A DNA stretch of 5,825 bases from Dehalococcoidia bacterium (GTDB taxonomy: Bacteria; Chloroflexota; Dehalococcoidia; UBA2247): assembly GCA_021159955.1 (NCBI GenBank), contig JAGHDJ010000132.1, positions 1 through 5,825 on the forward strand. The letters run 5' to 3'. Made by a program: the position numbers and the translations under genes. The first letter of the stretch is position 1. Every line of letters begins with the position of its first letter. The notes under the pieces were generated by a model. The model was given only the letters and a program-made list of their open reading frames with translations. It was not told the origin of the DNA and did no database searches. Positions 1-5,265 of the stretch are shown here, piece after piece.

Positions 1-317
1 ATGATGCCGTAGCGCGATTGACAGGAGTCAGCGATGAGCAAATAAAGGCAATCCCAAACTGGGAACAGTCACCCTGTTTCAACGACATAGAACGAGCCAT
101 ACTGCAATACACAGACGAGGTAATAAAAGGCACAGGAATAGCAGATGAGACCTTCAGAACTTTGCAAAAATATCTAAATGAAAGGGAGATAGTAGAACTG
201 ACATGCTCAGTAGGATACTGGGAAATGGTAGCTAAAATACTGGTCGCCCTGAATATTGAGATAGATGAGCATCCGGTAAATTCGCTGAGAGACCTTCAAG
301 GAAACCAAAGAAAGTAG
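1..317 (+). CDS. Carboxymuconolactone decarboxylase/AhpD-family protein, C-terminal part (5' end outside window)
   Basis: The frame is open from the left edge (visible codons start D-A-V-A-R-L-T-G-V-S-D-E-Q-I) to a TAG at 315-317, giving about 104 visible residues. The pattern 'VARLTGVSDEQI', then an acidic/aromatic stretch with 'FNDIERAILQYTDEV', and finally 'CSVGYWEMVAKILVALNIEID' matches the C-terminal half of the CMD family (PF02627, about 150-190 residues). In such proteins the catalytic CxxC lies upstream, here outside the window, so activity cannot be judged. Members are small all-helical cytoplasmic proteins: either peroxidase-like AhpD enzymes or decarboxylases/lactonases of aromatic degradation. 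A TTG at 18 opens the longest stop-bounded ORF inside the window, but the family match continues upstream of it, so it is not the real start. The gene converges on dctM with a 57-base gap. Family call is fairly sure; the specific reaction is unknown. Confidence 0.75.
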   Translation, partial: DAVARLTGVSDEQIKAIPNWEQSPCFNDIERAILQYTDEVIKGTGIADETFRTLQKYLNEREIVELTCSVGYWEMVAKILVALNIEIDEHPVNSLRDLQGNQRK

Positions 318-340
318 AAACATCCCTGCTCCTCATCACC

Positions 341-365
341 AAAGAGAAAGCGAGACATCTCTCAC
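341..365 (-). terminator. Weak intrinsic terminator candidate after dctM
   Basis: Read on the minus strand, just past the dctM stop, GTGAGA (365-360) pairs with TCTCGC (355-350) around a 4-base loop. The stem is 6 bp with one G-T wobble. It is followed by TTTCTCTTT (349-341), a T-rich but interrupted tract. Position and orientation fit the end of the dctPQM transcript. The stem is short, so strength is uncertain. The rest of the 318-374 gap shows no other structure. Confidence 0.35.
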
Positions 366-374
366 AACGATGCC

Positions 375-1673
375 CTAGAGTAACCCGGGCAGATACAGTG
401 CTATACCAGGAAAAACCAGTACCACAACGGTGCAGATTATCATCGCTGCCAGGAAGGGGAGTATCCCCTTGAATATAGTCTGAAGAGAAACATCTTTAGC
501 CACTCCATTGATAACATATACATTGATACCAACTGGAGGCGTAATCAATCCCATTTCTGTCACCAGCACTATCACTACACCAAACCATATGGGATCAAAG
601 CCCATGGCAATTACCACAGGATAAAAGATAGGGACAGTGAGCAGAATCAGCGCCAATGCATCCATAAAGCAACCGCCTGCCAAATAGATAAGCAGTATAA
701 CCCCCATTACGGCAACATTGGAAAGAGGTAATTCCGACACCCAGTTCGCCAATTCAAAAGGTATTCTGGTAACCGCCAGGAAGTGCCCAAAAACAGTTGC
801 CCCTGTTACGATAATCAAAATCATACATGCGGTTCGTGTCGCATCGCCCAACGAAGCAACAAAACCCTTCCACGTGAGCTGCTTCTTTACAATGGCAATA
901 ATCAGGGTACAAAAAGCCCCAGCGGCACCGGCTTCTGTGGGAGTAAAAATACCCAGAAACAGTCCGCCCATCACCAGGGCAAACAGCACTATCACCTCCC
1001 CACCACCGAGGAGAGCGGACATCTTGTCGGCAAAACCTGTCCTGGGACCGGCAGGTCCCAGCTTGGGATTATGCCGACAGCGAATATAGATAACGATAAT
1101 AAATAATGCCATCAGCAATATACCAGGGAAAATCCCGCCGGCAAACAGTTTGCCTATGGATTGTTCTGTCATTATGCCATAGATGATAAAGACCACACTG
1201 GGAGGAATAAGTATGCCCAGTGTTCCTCCAGCGGCAACACTGCCGGTAGCCAGTGCAGGGTCATAATTGTACCTCTTCATCTCAGGGAGAGCCACCGTTC
1301 CCATAGTAGCTGCCGTAGCCGGACTGGAGCCACAAATGGCAGCGAAGCAACCGCAGGCGCCGATAGTAGCCATAGCCAGACCACCAGGCAGATGACCTAA
1401 CCAGGCATAAGCAGCTTTATACAATCTGTGGCTTCCCCCGGAATGGAAAGCAAACTGCCCCATAAGCACAAAGAGGGGTATTACTGTAAGGGAATAGGAG
1501 GAGAATTGCGCCCAGAAATCTTTAGCCAGCAAGCTGATAGCCGCATGAGGAGAAACGAGGTAGCAAAAGCCAGCAAACCCCACCAGCGCCATAGCAAATC
1601 CCACTGGCATCCGCAAAAGCAGAAGCAATATGAGCACACAAATACCGATAATTCCCACTGCACTTGGACTCAT
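375..1673 (-). CDS. dctM: TRAP transporter large permease subunit DctM
   Basis: This is the large membrane subunit of a tripartite ATP-independent periplasmic (TRAP) transporter, a 432-residue ion-coupled symporter that moves the substrate delivered by DctP across the cytoplasmic membrane. It is almost entirely hydrophobic, with about a dozen membrane segments. Family (PF06808) landmarks are visible: 'RMPVGFAMALVG' (21-32), 'ICGSSPATAATMG' (113-125), 'GGTLGILIPPS' (149-159), 'TPTEAGAAGA' (244-253), 'GCFMDALALILLTVPIFYP' (334-352) and 'EMGLITPPVGINVYVING' (373-390). The start is ATG 1673-1671, which overlaps the dctQ stop as ATGA and has GGTGG 7 bases upstream. The frame is open back to an ATG at 1811, but that would add 46 residues that only read through dctQ in another frame. 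Length and motifs are typical and intact. Substrate cannot be told from this subunit. Confidence 0.95.
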   Translation of the reverse strand: MSPSAVGIIGICVLILLLLLRMPVGFAMALVGFAGFCYLVSPHAAISLLAKDFWAQFSSYSLTVIPLFVLMGQFAFHSGGSHRLYKAAYAWLGHLPGGLAMATIGACGCFAAICGSSPATAATMGTVALPEMKRYNYDPALATGSVAAGGTLGILIPPSVVFIIYGIMTEQSIGKLFAGGIFPGILLMALFIIVIYIRCRHNPKLGPAGPRTGFADKMSALLGGGEVIVLFALVMGGLFLGIFTPTEAGAAGAFCTLIIAIVKKQLTWKGFVASLGDATRTACMILIIVTGATVFGHFLAVTRIPFELANWVSELPLSNVAVMGVILLIYLAGGCFMDALALILLTVPIFYPVVIAMGFDPIWFGVVIVLVTEMGLITPPVGINVYVINGVAKDVSLQTIFKGILPFLAAMIICTVVVLVFPGIALYLPGLL

Positions 1674-2155
1674 TTTCGCACCACCCATTCCTCCAACACC
1701 GTCATCAATTCTGACAGAAGCACCAGACAGGTAGCAGCACATCCGCAAGCCACGCCAAACACAAAGGGAAAGAATGGTATCTGTAGCGTGGGAGAAACTT
1801 CGCCGGTGCACACCAGGTCAAAGCCCATCACTACACACTGCCAGGTTATTATAATGAAGAGAACCAGCCCAAGAAGAGAAACAACAGCTCTGATGACAGA
1901 TTGCACCCGCTCGGGAAATCTAGCCACCACTATATCTACAGCGATATGCCCTCCGGTGGCAGTAGTACGAGGTAATGCAAAAGAAACAGCAATAGCCCCA
2001 ATATATCCGACAACTTCATAAATCCCCGCCACGGGATAACCAAACGACCGCATCAGAATATCAATGCAGGTGATGAACATCATAGCAGCAAGAGCCCAGA
2101 GAGCCACCTTGCCAAACTGCTCACTCAAAGCATGTATAAATCTCTGAAAGCGCAT
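1670..2155 (-). CDS. dctQ: TRAP transporter small permease subunit DctQ
   Basis: This 161-residue protein is the small membrane subunit that pairs with DctM and helps dock the substrate-loaded binding protein. Four hydrophobic segments are visible at about 17-35, 44-62, 86-108 and 128-148, as usual for the family (PF04290). The typical signature 'MRSFGYPVAGIYEVVGYIG' (35-53), followed by 'ATGGHIAVDIV' (66-76), and the 'TLQIPFFPFVFG' entry into the last segment (123-134) are present. The start ATG is preceded on the minus strand by a modest Shine-Dalgarno, TAGGG, 4 bases away. The ATGA overlap with dctM predicts translational coupling and equal amounts of the two membrane subunits. Sequence is weakly conserved in this family, so the call rests on topology, signature and position between dctP and dctM. 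Confidence 0.93.
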   Translation of the reverse strand: MRFQRFIHALSEQFGKVALWALAAMMFITCIDILMRSFGYPVAGIYEVVGYIGAIAVSFALPRTTATGGHIAVDIVVARFPERVQSVIRAVVSLLGLVLFIIITWQCVVMGFDLVCTGEVSPTLQIPFFPFVFGVACGCAATCLVLLSELMTVLEEWVVRK

Positions 2156-2192
2156 CTTACCCTATCAAAACCCAAGTGTTTTAACTAACAAA

Positions 2193-2204
2193 GCAGGCGC
2201 CTGC
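2193..2204. promoter_or_regulatory. Perfect 12-base palindrome in the dctP-dctQ spacer
   Basis: GCAGGCGCCTGC is a perfect palindrome 38 bases upstream of the dctQ start. In RNA it could only form a 4-bp stem with a 4-base loop. On the minus strand it is followed by TTTGTTAGTTAAAA, so a weak attenuator is possible. It could equally be a protein-binding site or chance. I saw no convincing -35/-10 pair for a separate dctQM promoter in this 147-base spacer. Confidence 0.25.
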
Positions 2205-2286
2205 CAGATATACAGACACTAACGGCAAGCGCCCAACAATAATCTTTTTTATCTACCCCAAACATCAATCTGCCCAGAATTTAAAT

Positions 2287-2301
2287 CCCAGACGCTCTGG
2301 G
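2287..2301 (-). promoter_or_regulatory. Intercistronic hairpin directly after dctP
   Basis: CCCAGA and TCTGGG form a perfect 6-bp stem with a 3-base loop, starting one base after the dctP stop codon on the minus strand. It is followed by ATTTAAATTC rather than a clean U-run, so it is a poor full terminator. Hairpins at this place in binding-protein operons often protect the upstream mRNA or cause partial termination, so that the binding protein is made in excess over the permease. That role is inferred here. Confidence 0.4.
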
Positions 2302-2302
2302 G

Positions 2303-3361
2303 TTACTTAAGGATGCTCTGCAACTCAGACAGGAAAGCCTCTCCCTGCAATCCTTCGCTTTCTCTTTCATCCACATAGTCATCCAGCAATGGTTTTACCA
2401 TCTCTGACCAGCGGACACTTTCCTCTTCAGAGAGAGGAATAACCTCGTTACCCAGTCCCTCACTGAACTCTCTACCCGCAATATCAGCAGCATCCCATAC
2501 CTCTTGATAGACCGCAATCCACTCCTCATCAACATCTGCGATAATATCCTGTATATCAGCGGGTAGTGAATTCCATTTGTCCAGATTCATCACCACAAAG
2601 AATGTGGTGGTATAACCAACGCTGTAACATTCGGTGGTGTATTTTACCACCTCACCCTGCTTCCACCCCTTGAGCACCTCCATCGGGCCCAGAGTGCCAT
2701 CTACGGTTCCCTTCTGCAAAGCCTCGTAAGTTTCACCCTGAGGCATAGCCACGGGAATACCCCCTAACGCCTCAACAATCTTAGCCGCCAATCCAGTGGA
2801 CCTGATTTTCATACCCTTAAGGTCTTCCAGTGTGCGCACCGGTTTCTTGGTATGCAGAAGTCCCGGACCATGAGCATGAAGGTAAAGAACCTTGGCATCA
2901 GCAAGTTCATCAGGTTGAAATTTTTTGTAGACTTCGTTAACAGCCCAGGTAGCCTGCGACCCGGAAGCATATCCCAGAGGCAAATCTGCCCCCTCCATTA
3001 AAGGGAATCGCCCACGGGTGTAAGCAAGACAGGACATACCAATATCAGAAATGTCCTTGACCACGCCATCATAAACCTGCGGAGCCGGAGTCAGGGTGCC
3101 ACCGTGGTAAAAATTAATTTTTACCCTTCCGCCAGTGCGCTCCTCCACTTCTTTCCCCCACTCCTCTGCCGCTATGCTGCAGGCGTGGGTAGGCGGGAAG
3201 AAATTGCTGTATGATAACTCTATAACTTCAGCCGACGGCACAGTGGTAGGTTGAGCTTTTGGCTCAGCTTTTTTATCACAGGCAACAGCACCCACAAGTG
3301 CCACAGATATTACTACCACTACCAGCAGTAACCGCAGAACAATAAATATATTTTTACTCAC
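2303..3361 (-). CDS. dctP: TRAP transporter substrate-binding lipoprotein DctP
   Basis: This is the extracytoplasmic solute receptor of the TRAP system (PF03480), 352 residues from a GTG start. GTG 3361-3359 is chosen because a strong AGGAG (3373-3369) sits 7 bases upstream; the longer ATG form (from 3409) would bury that site and put charged residues ahead of the signal peptide. The N-terminus has a Lys/Arg-flanked hydrophobic stretch, 'LRLLLVVVVISVALVGAVAC', with Cys28 as a probable lipidation site. The -3 residue is Ala rather than Leu, so the lipobox is slightly atypical. A Lys/Pro/Thr tether of about 20 residues follows. Family motifs include 'VKINFYHGGTLTP', 'EDLKGMKIRSTG' with Arg187, expected to bind a carboxylate, 'MPQGETYEALQKGTVDG', and 'FFVVMNLDKWNSLPADIQ'. 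It is first gene of the dctPQM operon. The ligand is probably an organic acid, not identified further. Confidence 0.93.
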   Translation of the reverse strand: MSKNIFIVLRLLLVVVVISVALVGAVACDKKAEPKAQPTTVPSAEVIELSYSNFFPPTHACSIAAEEWGKEVEERTGGRVKINFYHGGTLTPAPQVYDGVVKDISDIGMSCLAYTRGRFPLMEGADLPLGYASGSQATWAVNEVYKKFQPDELADAKVLYLHAHGPGLLHTKKPVRTLEDLKGMKIRSTGLAAKIVEALGGIPVAMPQGETYEALQKGTVDGTLGPMEVLKGWKQGEVVKYTTECYSVGYTTTFFVVMNLDKWNSLPADIQDIIADVDEEWIAVYQEVWDAADIAGREFSEGLGNEVIPLSEEESVRWSEMVKPLLDDYVDERESEGLQGEAFLSELQSILK

Positions 3362-3368
3362 GTTATCT

Positions 3369-3373
3369 CTCCT
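3369..3373 (-). promoter_or_regulatory. Ribosome binding site deciding the dctP GTG start
   Basis: On the minus strand AGGAG, within CAGGAGAG, lies 7 bases before GTG 3361-3359. No comparable site precedes the in-frame ATG at 3409, so the shorter protein with the signal peptide at its very N-terminus is preferred. Confidence 0.8.
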
Positions 3374-3407
3374 GAAAATTTCCTTTTCTCTCCTTGCTTT
3401 CCCCTGC

Positions 3408-3440
3408 ATCTAAGATATCGCTCTACCTCAAAATGACTTC
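3408..3440 (-). repeat. Degenerate dispersed-repeat relic (tentative)
   Basis: Read on the minus strand, this block has GTCATTTTGAG, then AGCGA, then ATCTTAGA. That order resembles the widely dispersed intergenic repeat type 'GTCATTCTGAG...AGCGAA...GAATCTCA' found in many environmental bacterial genomes. The resemblance is from memory and the match is imperfect. It would lie in the dctP 5' untranslated region. Confidence 0.3.
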
Positions 3441-3462
3441 ACCTAAAAGCACAATGACCTTA

Positions 3463-3486
3463 GTTATAACTGACTGTCAGAGTAAC
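3463..3486. promoter_or_regulatory. Operator-like interrupted palindrome upstream of dctP
   Basis: An inner dyad CTGAC-T-GTCAG (3470-3480) is flanked by an outer GTTA (3463-3466) and TAAC (3483-3486), all sharing roughly one axis. It lies about 100 bases upstream of the dctP start. Size and symmetry fit a dimeric repressor or activator site, perhaps controlling dctPQM by substrate. There is no U-tract, so a terminator is unlikely. No regulator gene is present in the window. Confidence 0.3.
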
Positions 3487-3560
3487 ACCCAGCATAACTA
3501 CACGTCAACAAATTGTGCCTGTCTGGCAATTATCGTTTGCATATCACCCTTGGGGTTGAT

Positions 3561-3670
3561 TTCCCTCTTCAGTCCTCCCTCCCTTGGCGGGAGGGAGTTT
3601 AGAGGGAGGGAGCTTAGGAGTTATAAGGGTTCACCCCACCTTAATCCTACCCCCATCAAGAAGGAGGGAA
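3561..3670. repeat. C/G-rich composite inverted repeat (miniature dispersed element)
   Basis: Outer arms TTCCCTC (3561-3567) and GAGGGAA (3664-3670) are perfect complements. Inside the left half, CTCCCTCCC (3575-3583) and GGGAGGGAG (3589-3597) make a perfect 9-bp hairpin with a 5-base TTGGC loop, followed by a second GGGAGGGAG-containing stretch (3605-3613). The right half (3631-3670), read on the minus strand, has the same order: TTCCCTCC, TTGATGGGGG, then a TTA-centred stretch and GGTGGGG. The block is thus two degenerate copies head to head. It resembles the 'CCCTCCCTTGATGGGAGGG...' intergenic repeats common in uncultured bacterial genomes, a recollection and not a search. It carries no coding capacity that I trust. 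Confidence 0.55.
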
Positions 3671-3675
3671 TTTAG

Positions 3676-3806
3676 TTTCGAGAGATTGCCAAGTCCTTCC
3701 CTGAAAGAACTCGCAATAACATTGAGAATGAGTTGACCAACTGGTGTATGAACTGTATGGTTTAACACTGGAGCAGGTTGTGATTGTGGATGGTAAGGGA
3801 GAGGGG
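3676..3806 (+). pseudogene. Frameshifted remnant resembling C-terminus of Eco57I/TaqI-type adenine methylase or restriction enzyme
   Basis: From 3741 the plus strand reads 'LVYELYGLTLEQVVIVDG' (3741-3794). This closely resembles the 'LVYELYGLTEEEIxIVEG' end seen in many type II restriction-modification methylases and fused enzymes (Eco57I/TaqI-like, also PglX-like). The preceding residues 'EIAKSFPERTRNNIENELT' (3682-3738) read in a different frame, and a single missing base near 3739-3740 would join the two into one helix-rich tail. There is a stop at 3673-3675 and no upstream methylase domain, so this is a decayed fragment and not a gene. The C-terminal frame continues without a natural stop to 3867. 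Family identity is from recollection of the motif. The first part also resembles a dispersed repeat, so its left limit is uncertain. Confidence 0.5.
3733..3761 (+). promoter_or_regulatory. Sigma70-like promoter candidate for the acyl-CoA synthetase gene
   Basis: TTGACC (3733-3738, 5 of 6 consensus positions) and TATGGT (3756-3761, 4 of 6) are separated by exactly 17 bases. The -10 lies about 80 bases upstream of the ATG at 3841. It falls inside the decayed coding remnant, so it may be fortuitous; no better pair was seen nearer the start. Confidence 0.35.
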
Positions 3807-3840
3807 ATATGGGGAAGACAAGAGAGGACAAGTCATAACT

Positions 3841-5238
3841 ATGAAAGAGAATTTATCTCGGTTTTTTGAACCCAACAGCGTTGCCGTCATTGGAGCTTCT
3901 GCCACACGTGGTAAGCCCGGGCAAGGAGTTGTTCGAAACATTTTAGACAATGGCTATGGCGGTAAATCTTATCTGGTTAATCCGAAAGGAGGCAAGATAC
4001 TGGGTATGCCTGTTCACTCATCTATCAGCAATCTGCCAGAGGGAATCGACCAGGCAATCATTCTACTCCCTGCTAAGCTTACCGTTCAGGCTGTCAGGGA
4101 ATGTGTAGCCAAAGGCATCAAGACCTTTGTTCTCGCTGCCGGGGGTTTTTCGGAGGTGAACCGAGAAGGCGAAAAGCTACAGCGGGAGCTCATTGATATC
4201 ATTGCCGAAACTGGTATTCGCGTCATTGGACCTAATACGTCAGGACATATTTCCACGCCGCATAACTTTACATCAAGCTTTTATCCTCTTGGCAAGATAC
4301 CACGGGGGAATATTTCCTACATTAACCAGACAGGGAATCTGGCTACACACACTATGCGCTACATTACAACGGGAGAAAACTTCAGTGTAGCCAGGGTTGT
4401 TGGACTTGGCAACAGAGTAGATATAGATGAAAGTGAAGTACTCGAATACTACGCAGAGGATTCCGAGACCAAAGCGATATTTATGTATCTGGAAAGCTTT
4501 AAGAATCCAAGACGTTTTATGAAGATTGCCAGTGAAGTAACGCGGTTTAAACCAGTCATCTTTCTTAAGGGAGGTAGCACGACTGCAGGAGCGCAGGCGG
4601 CGGTGGCACATACGGGTGCCCTAGCATCGGATGAACGGATTGTCGATGGCTTCCTCAAGCAGGCTGGAGTTACCCGAATATACAAATACTCTCACTTATT
4701 CCTTGCTGCCAAAGCCCTGTCCTGTATGCCCCTCCCGAAGGGAAACAGGGTGAGCTTTTTAGCTCCCTCCGGAGCTATGCTTGTGGTTCTGTCTGACCTG
4801 TGTCGTCAGCGCTGGGGTTTGGAAATTCCTGCCATAGAGGAAGCAACACTGCAACATTTGCAAGAGATGAGCCCGCCTTTCATACGGATACGCAATCCCG
4901 TGGATATTTGGCCCGCCGTTTCAATACATGGGGTTGAGAATGGTTACAGAGAAGCGATAGAGGCACTTATGAAAGATCCTAACGTTGATGCCGTTGTGCC
5001 AATTCTAATGCTTGCCGACGAGACTGGTGTTCCTCCCCTGGACTTTCTCGTTGACTTGGCACATAGCTATCCCGAAAAGTTGCTTTATGTGACCTTCAGT
5101 GCGGAGAAAAAACATATGGAGACAGCAAAGGCATTTCTGGAACCCAGAGGGGTGCCGACTTTCCCATTGATAGAGGAGCCATTTGAGGTCATCTCAATTT
5201 TGAATCGGTGCAGGAAAGCTATGGAGCGCTCCGATTAG
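3841..5238 (+). CDS. Acyl-CoA synthetase (NDP-forming) alpha-type subunit, no ATP-grasp domain
   Basis: This 465-residue cytoplasmic protein matches the alpha half of ADP-forming acetyl/acyl-CoA synthetases, which interconvert an acyl-CoA plus ADP and phosphate with the free acid, CoA and ATP. Residues 6-130 are the CoA-binding Rossmann domain ('RFFEPNSVAVIGAS', 7-20). Next come the succinyl-CoA-ligase-like domain ('VIGPNTSGH', 128-136; 'INQTGNLATH', 161-170; Glu218 in 'YLESF') and the phosphohistidine motif 'AVAHTGALAS' with His257. The third flavodoxin-like domain has 'FLAPSGAM' (306-313) and 'RNPVDIWPA' (351-359). Fused members of about 700 residues continue into an ATP-grasp domain; this one ends at 465, so a separate beta subunit is needed. 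ATG 3841 is chosen because the domain begins right after it. The Shine-Dalgarno (GAGAGG, 13 bases away) is weak, and upstream TTG/GTG codons add only low-complexity residues. It is divergent from dctP. Substrate is unknown. Confidence 0.9.
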   Translation: MKENLSRFFEPNSVAVIGASATRGKPGQGVVRNILDNGYGGKSYLVNPKGGKILGMPVHSSISNLPEGIDQAIILLPAKLTVQAVRECVAKGIKTFVLAAGGFSEVNREGEKLQRELIDIIAETGIRVIGPNTSGHISTPHNFTSSFYPLGKIPRGNISYINQTGNLATHTMRYITTGENFSVARVVGLGNRVDIDESEVLEYYAEDSETKAIFMYLESFKNPRRFMKIASEVTRFKPVIFLKGGSTTAGAQAAVAHTGALASDERIVDGFLKQAGVTRIYKYSHLFLAAKALSCMPLPKGNRVSFLAPSGAMLVVLSDLCRQRWGLEIPAIEEATLQHLQEMSPPFIRIRNPVDIWPAVSIHGVENGYREAIEALMKDPNVDAVVPILMLADETGVPPLDFLVDLAHSYPEKLLYVTFSAEKKHMETAKAFLEPRGVPTFPLIEEPFEVISILNRCRKAMERSD

Positions 5239-5265
5239 TATTTAAGCGATGATAAAGGAGAAGAA

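Larger units (their letters stand above)
3362..3840. other. 479-base divergent intergenic region with mosaic content
   Basis: This stretch lies between the divergent dctP and acyl-CoA synthetase starts. It must carry the promoters of both units. From left to right it contains the dctP ribosome binding site, a short degenerate repeat-like block (3408-3440), an operator-like dyad (3463-3486), a C/G-rich composite inverted repeat (3561-3670), a frameshifted coding remnant (3676-3806) and a sigma70-like promoter candidate (3733-3761). Short ORFs here on either strand have no recognisable family and no ribosome binding site that I can support. Confidence 0.7.

Noticed and set aside
18..20. TTG at 18 as the start of the CMD-family gene
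   Set aside because: The frame is open to the window edge and the family match continues upstream of it; the gene is simply cut by the window.
1674..1811. 46-residue N-terminal extension of DctM from an ATG at 1811
   Set aside because: It only reads dctQ in another frame; the ATGA overlap with GGTGG upstream and the family length support ATG 1673.
718..2021. Several plus-strand ORFs of 79-197 codons opposite dctM and dctQ
   Set aside because: They lie antisense to well-supported membrane proteins, have low-complexity Ser/Thr/His/Arg-rich translations and no family resemblance.
3362..3409. Longer DctP starting at ATG 3409
   Set aside because: It would put 16 mostly charged residues before the signal peptide and include the strong AGGAG that serves the GTG start.
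3685..3717. ATTGC...GCAAT hairpin as a separate dispersed repeat ('GAGATTGCC...CTCGCAATGAC' type)
   Set aside because: The same bases read as EIAKSFPERTRN in register with the methylase-like remnant, so the repeat reading is not needed; the two explanations cannot be separated from this sequence alone.
3784..3840. Acyl-CoA synthetase start at TTG 3784
   Set aside because: The added 19 residues are unlike the family N-terminus and overlap the decayed remnant; the domain begins right after ATG 3841.
3394..3950. Short ORFs of 62-93 codons on both strands in the divergent intergenic region
   Set aside because: They run across inverted repeats or opposite the acyl-CoA synthetase start, have no ribosome binding sites and no recognisable domains.
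5239..5265. Terminator between the convergent acyl-CoA synthetase and thioredoxin-like genes
   Set aside because: The 27-base gap has no stem of useful length; only T-rich sequence on the minus strand is visible.
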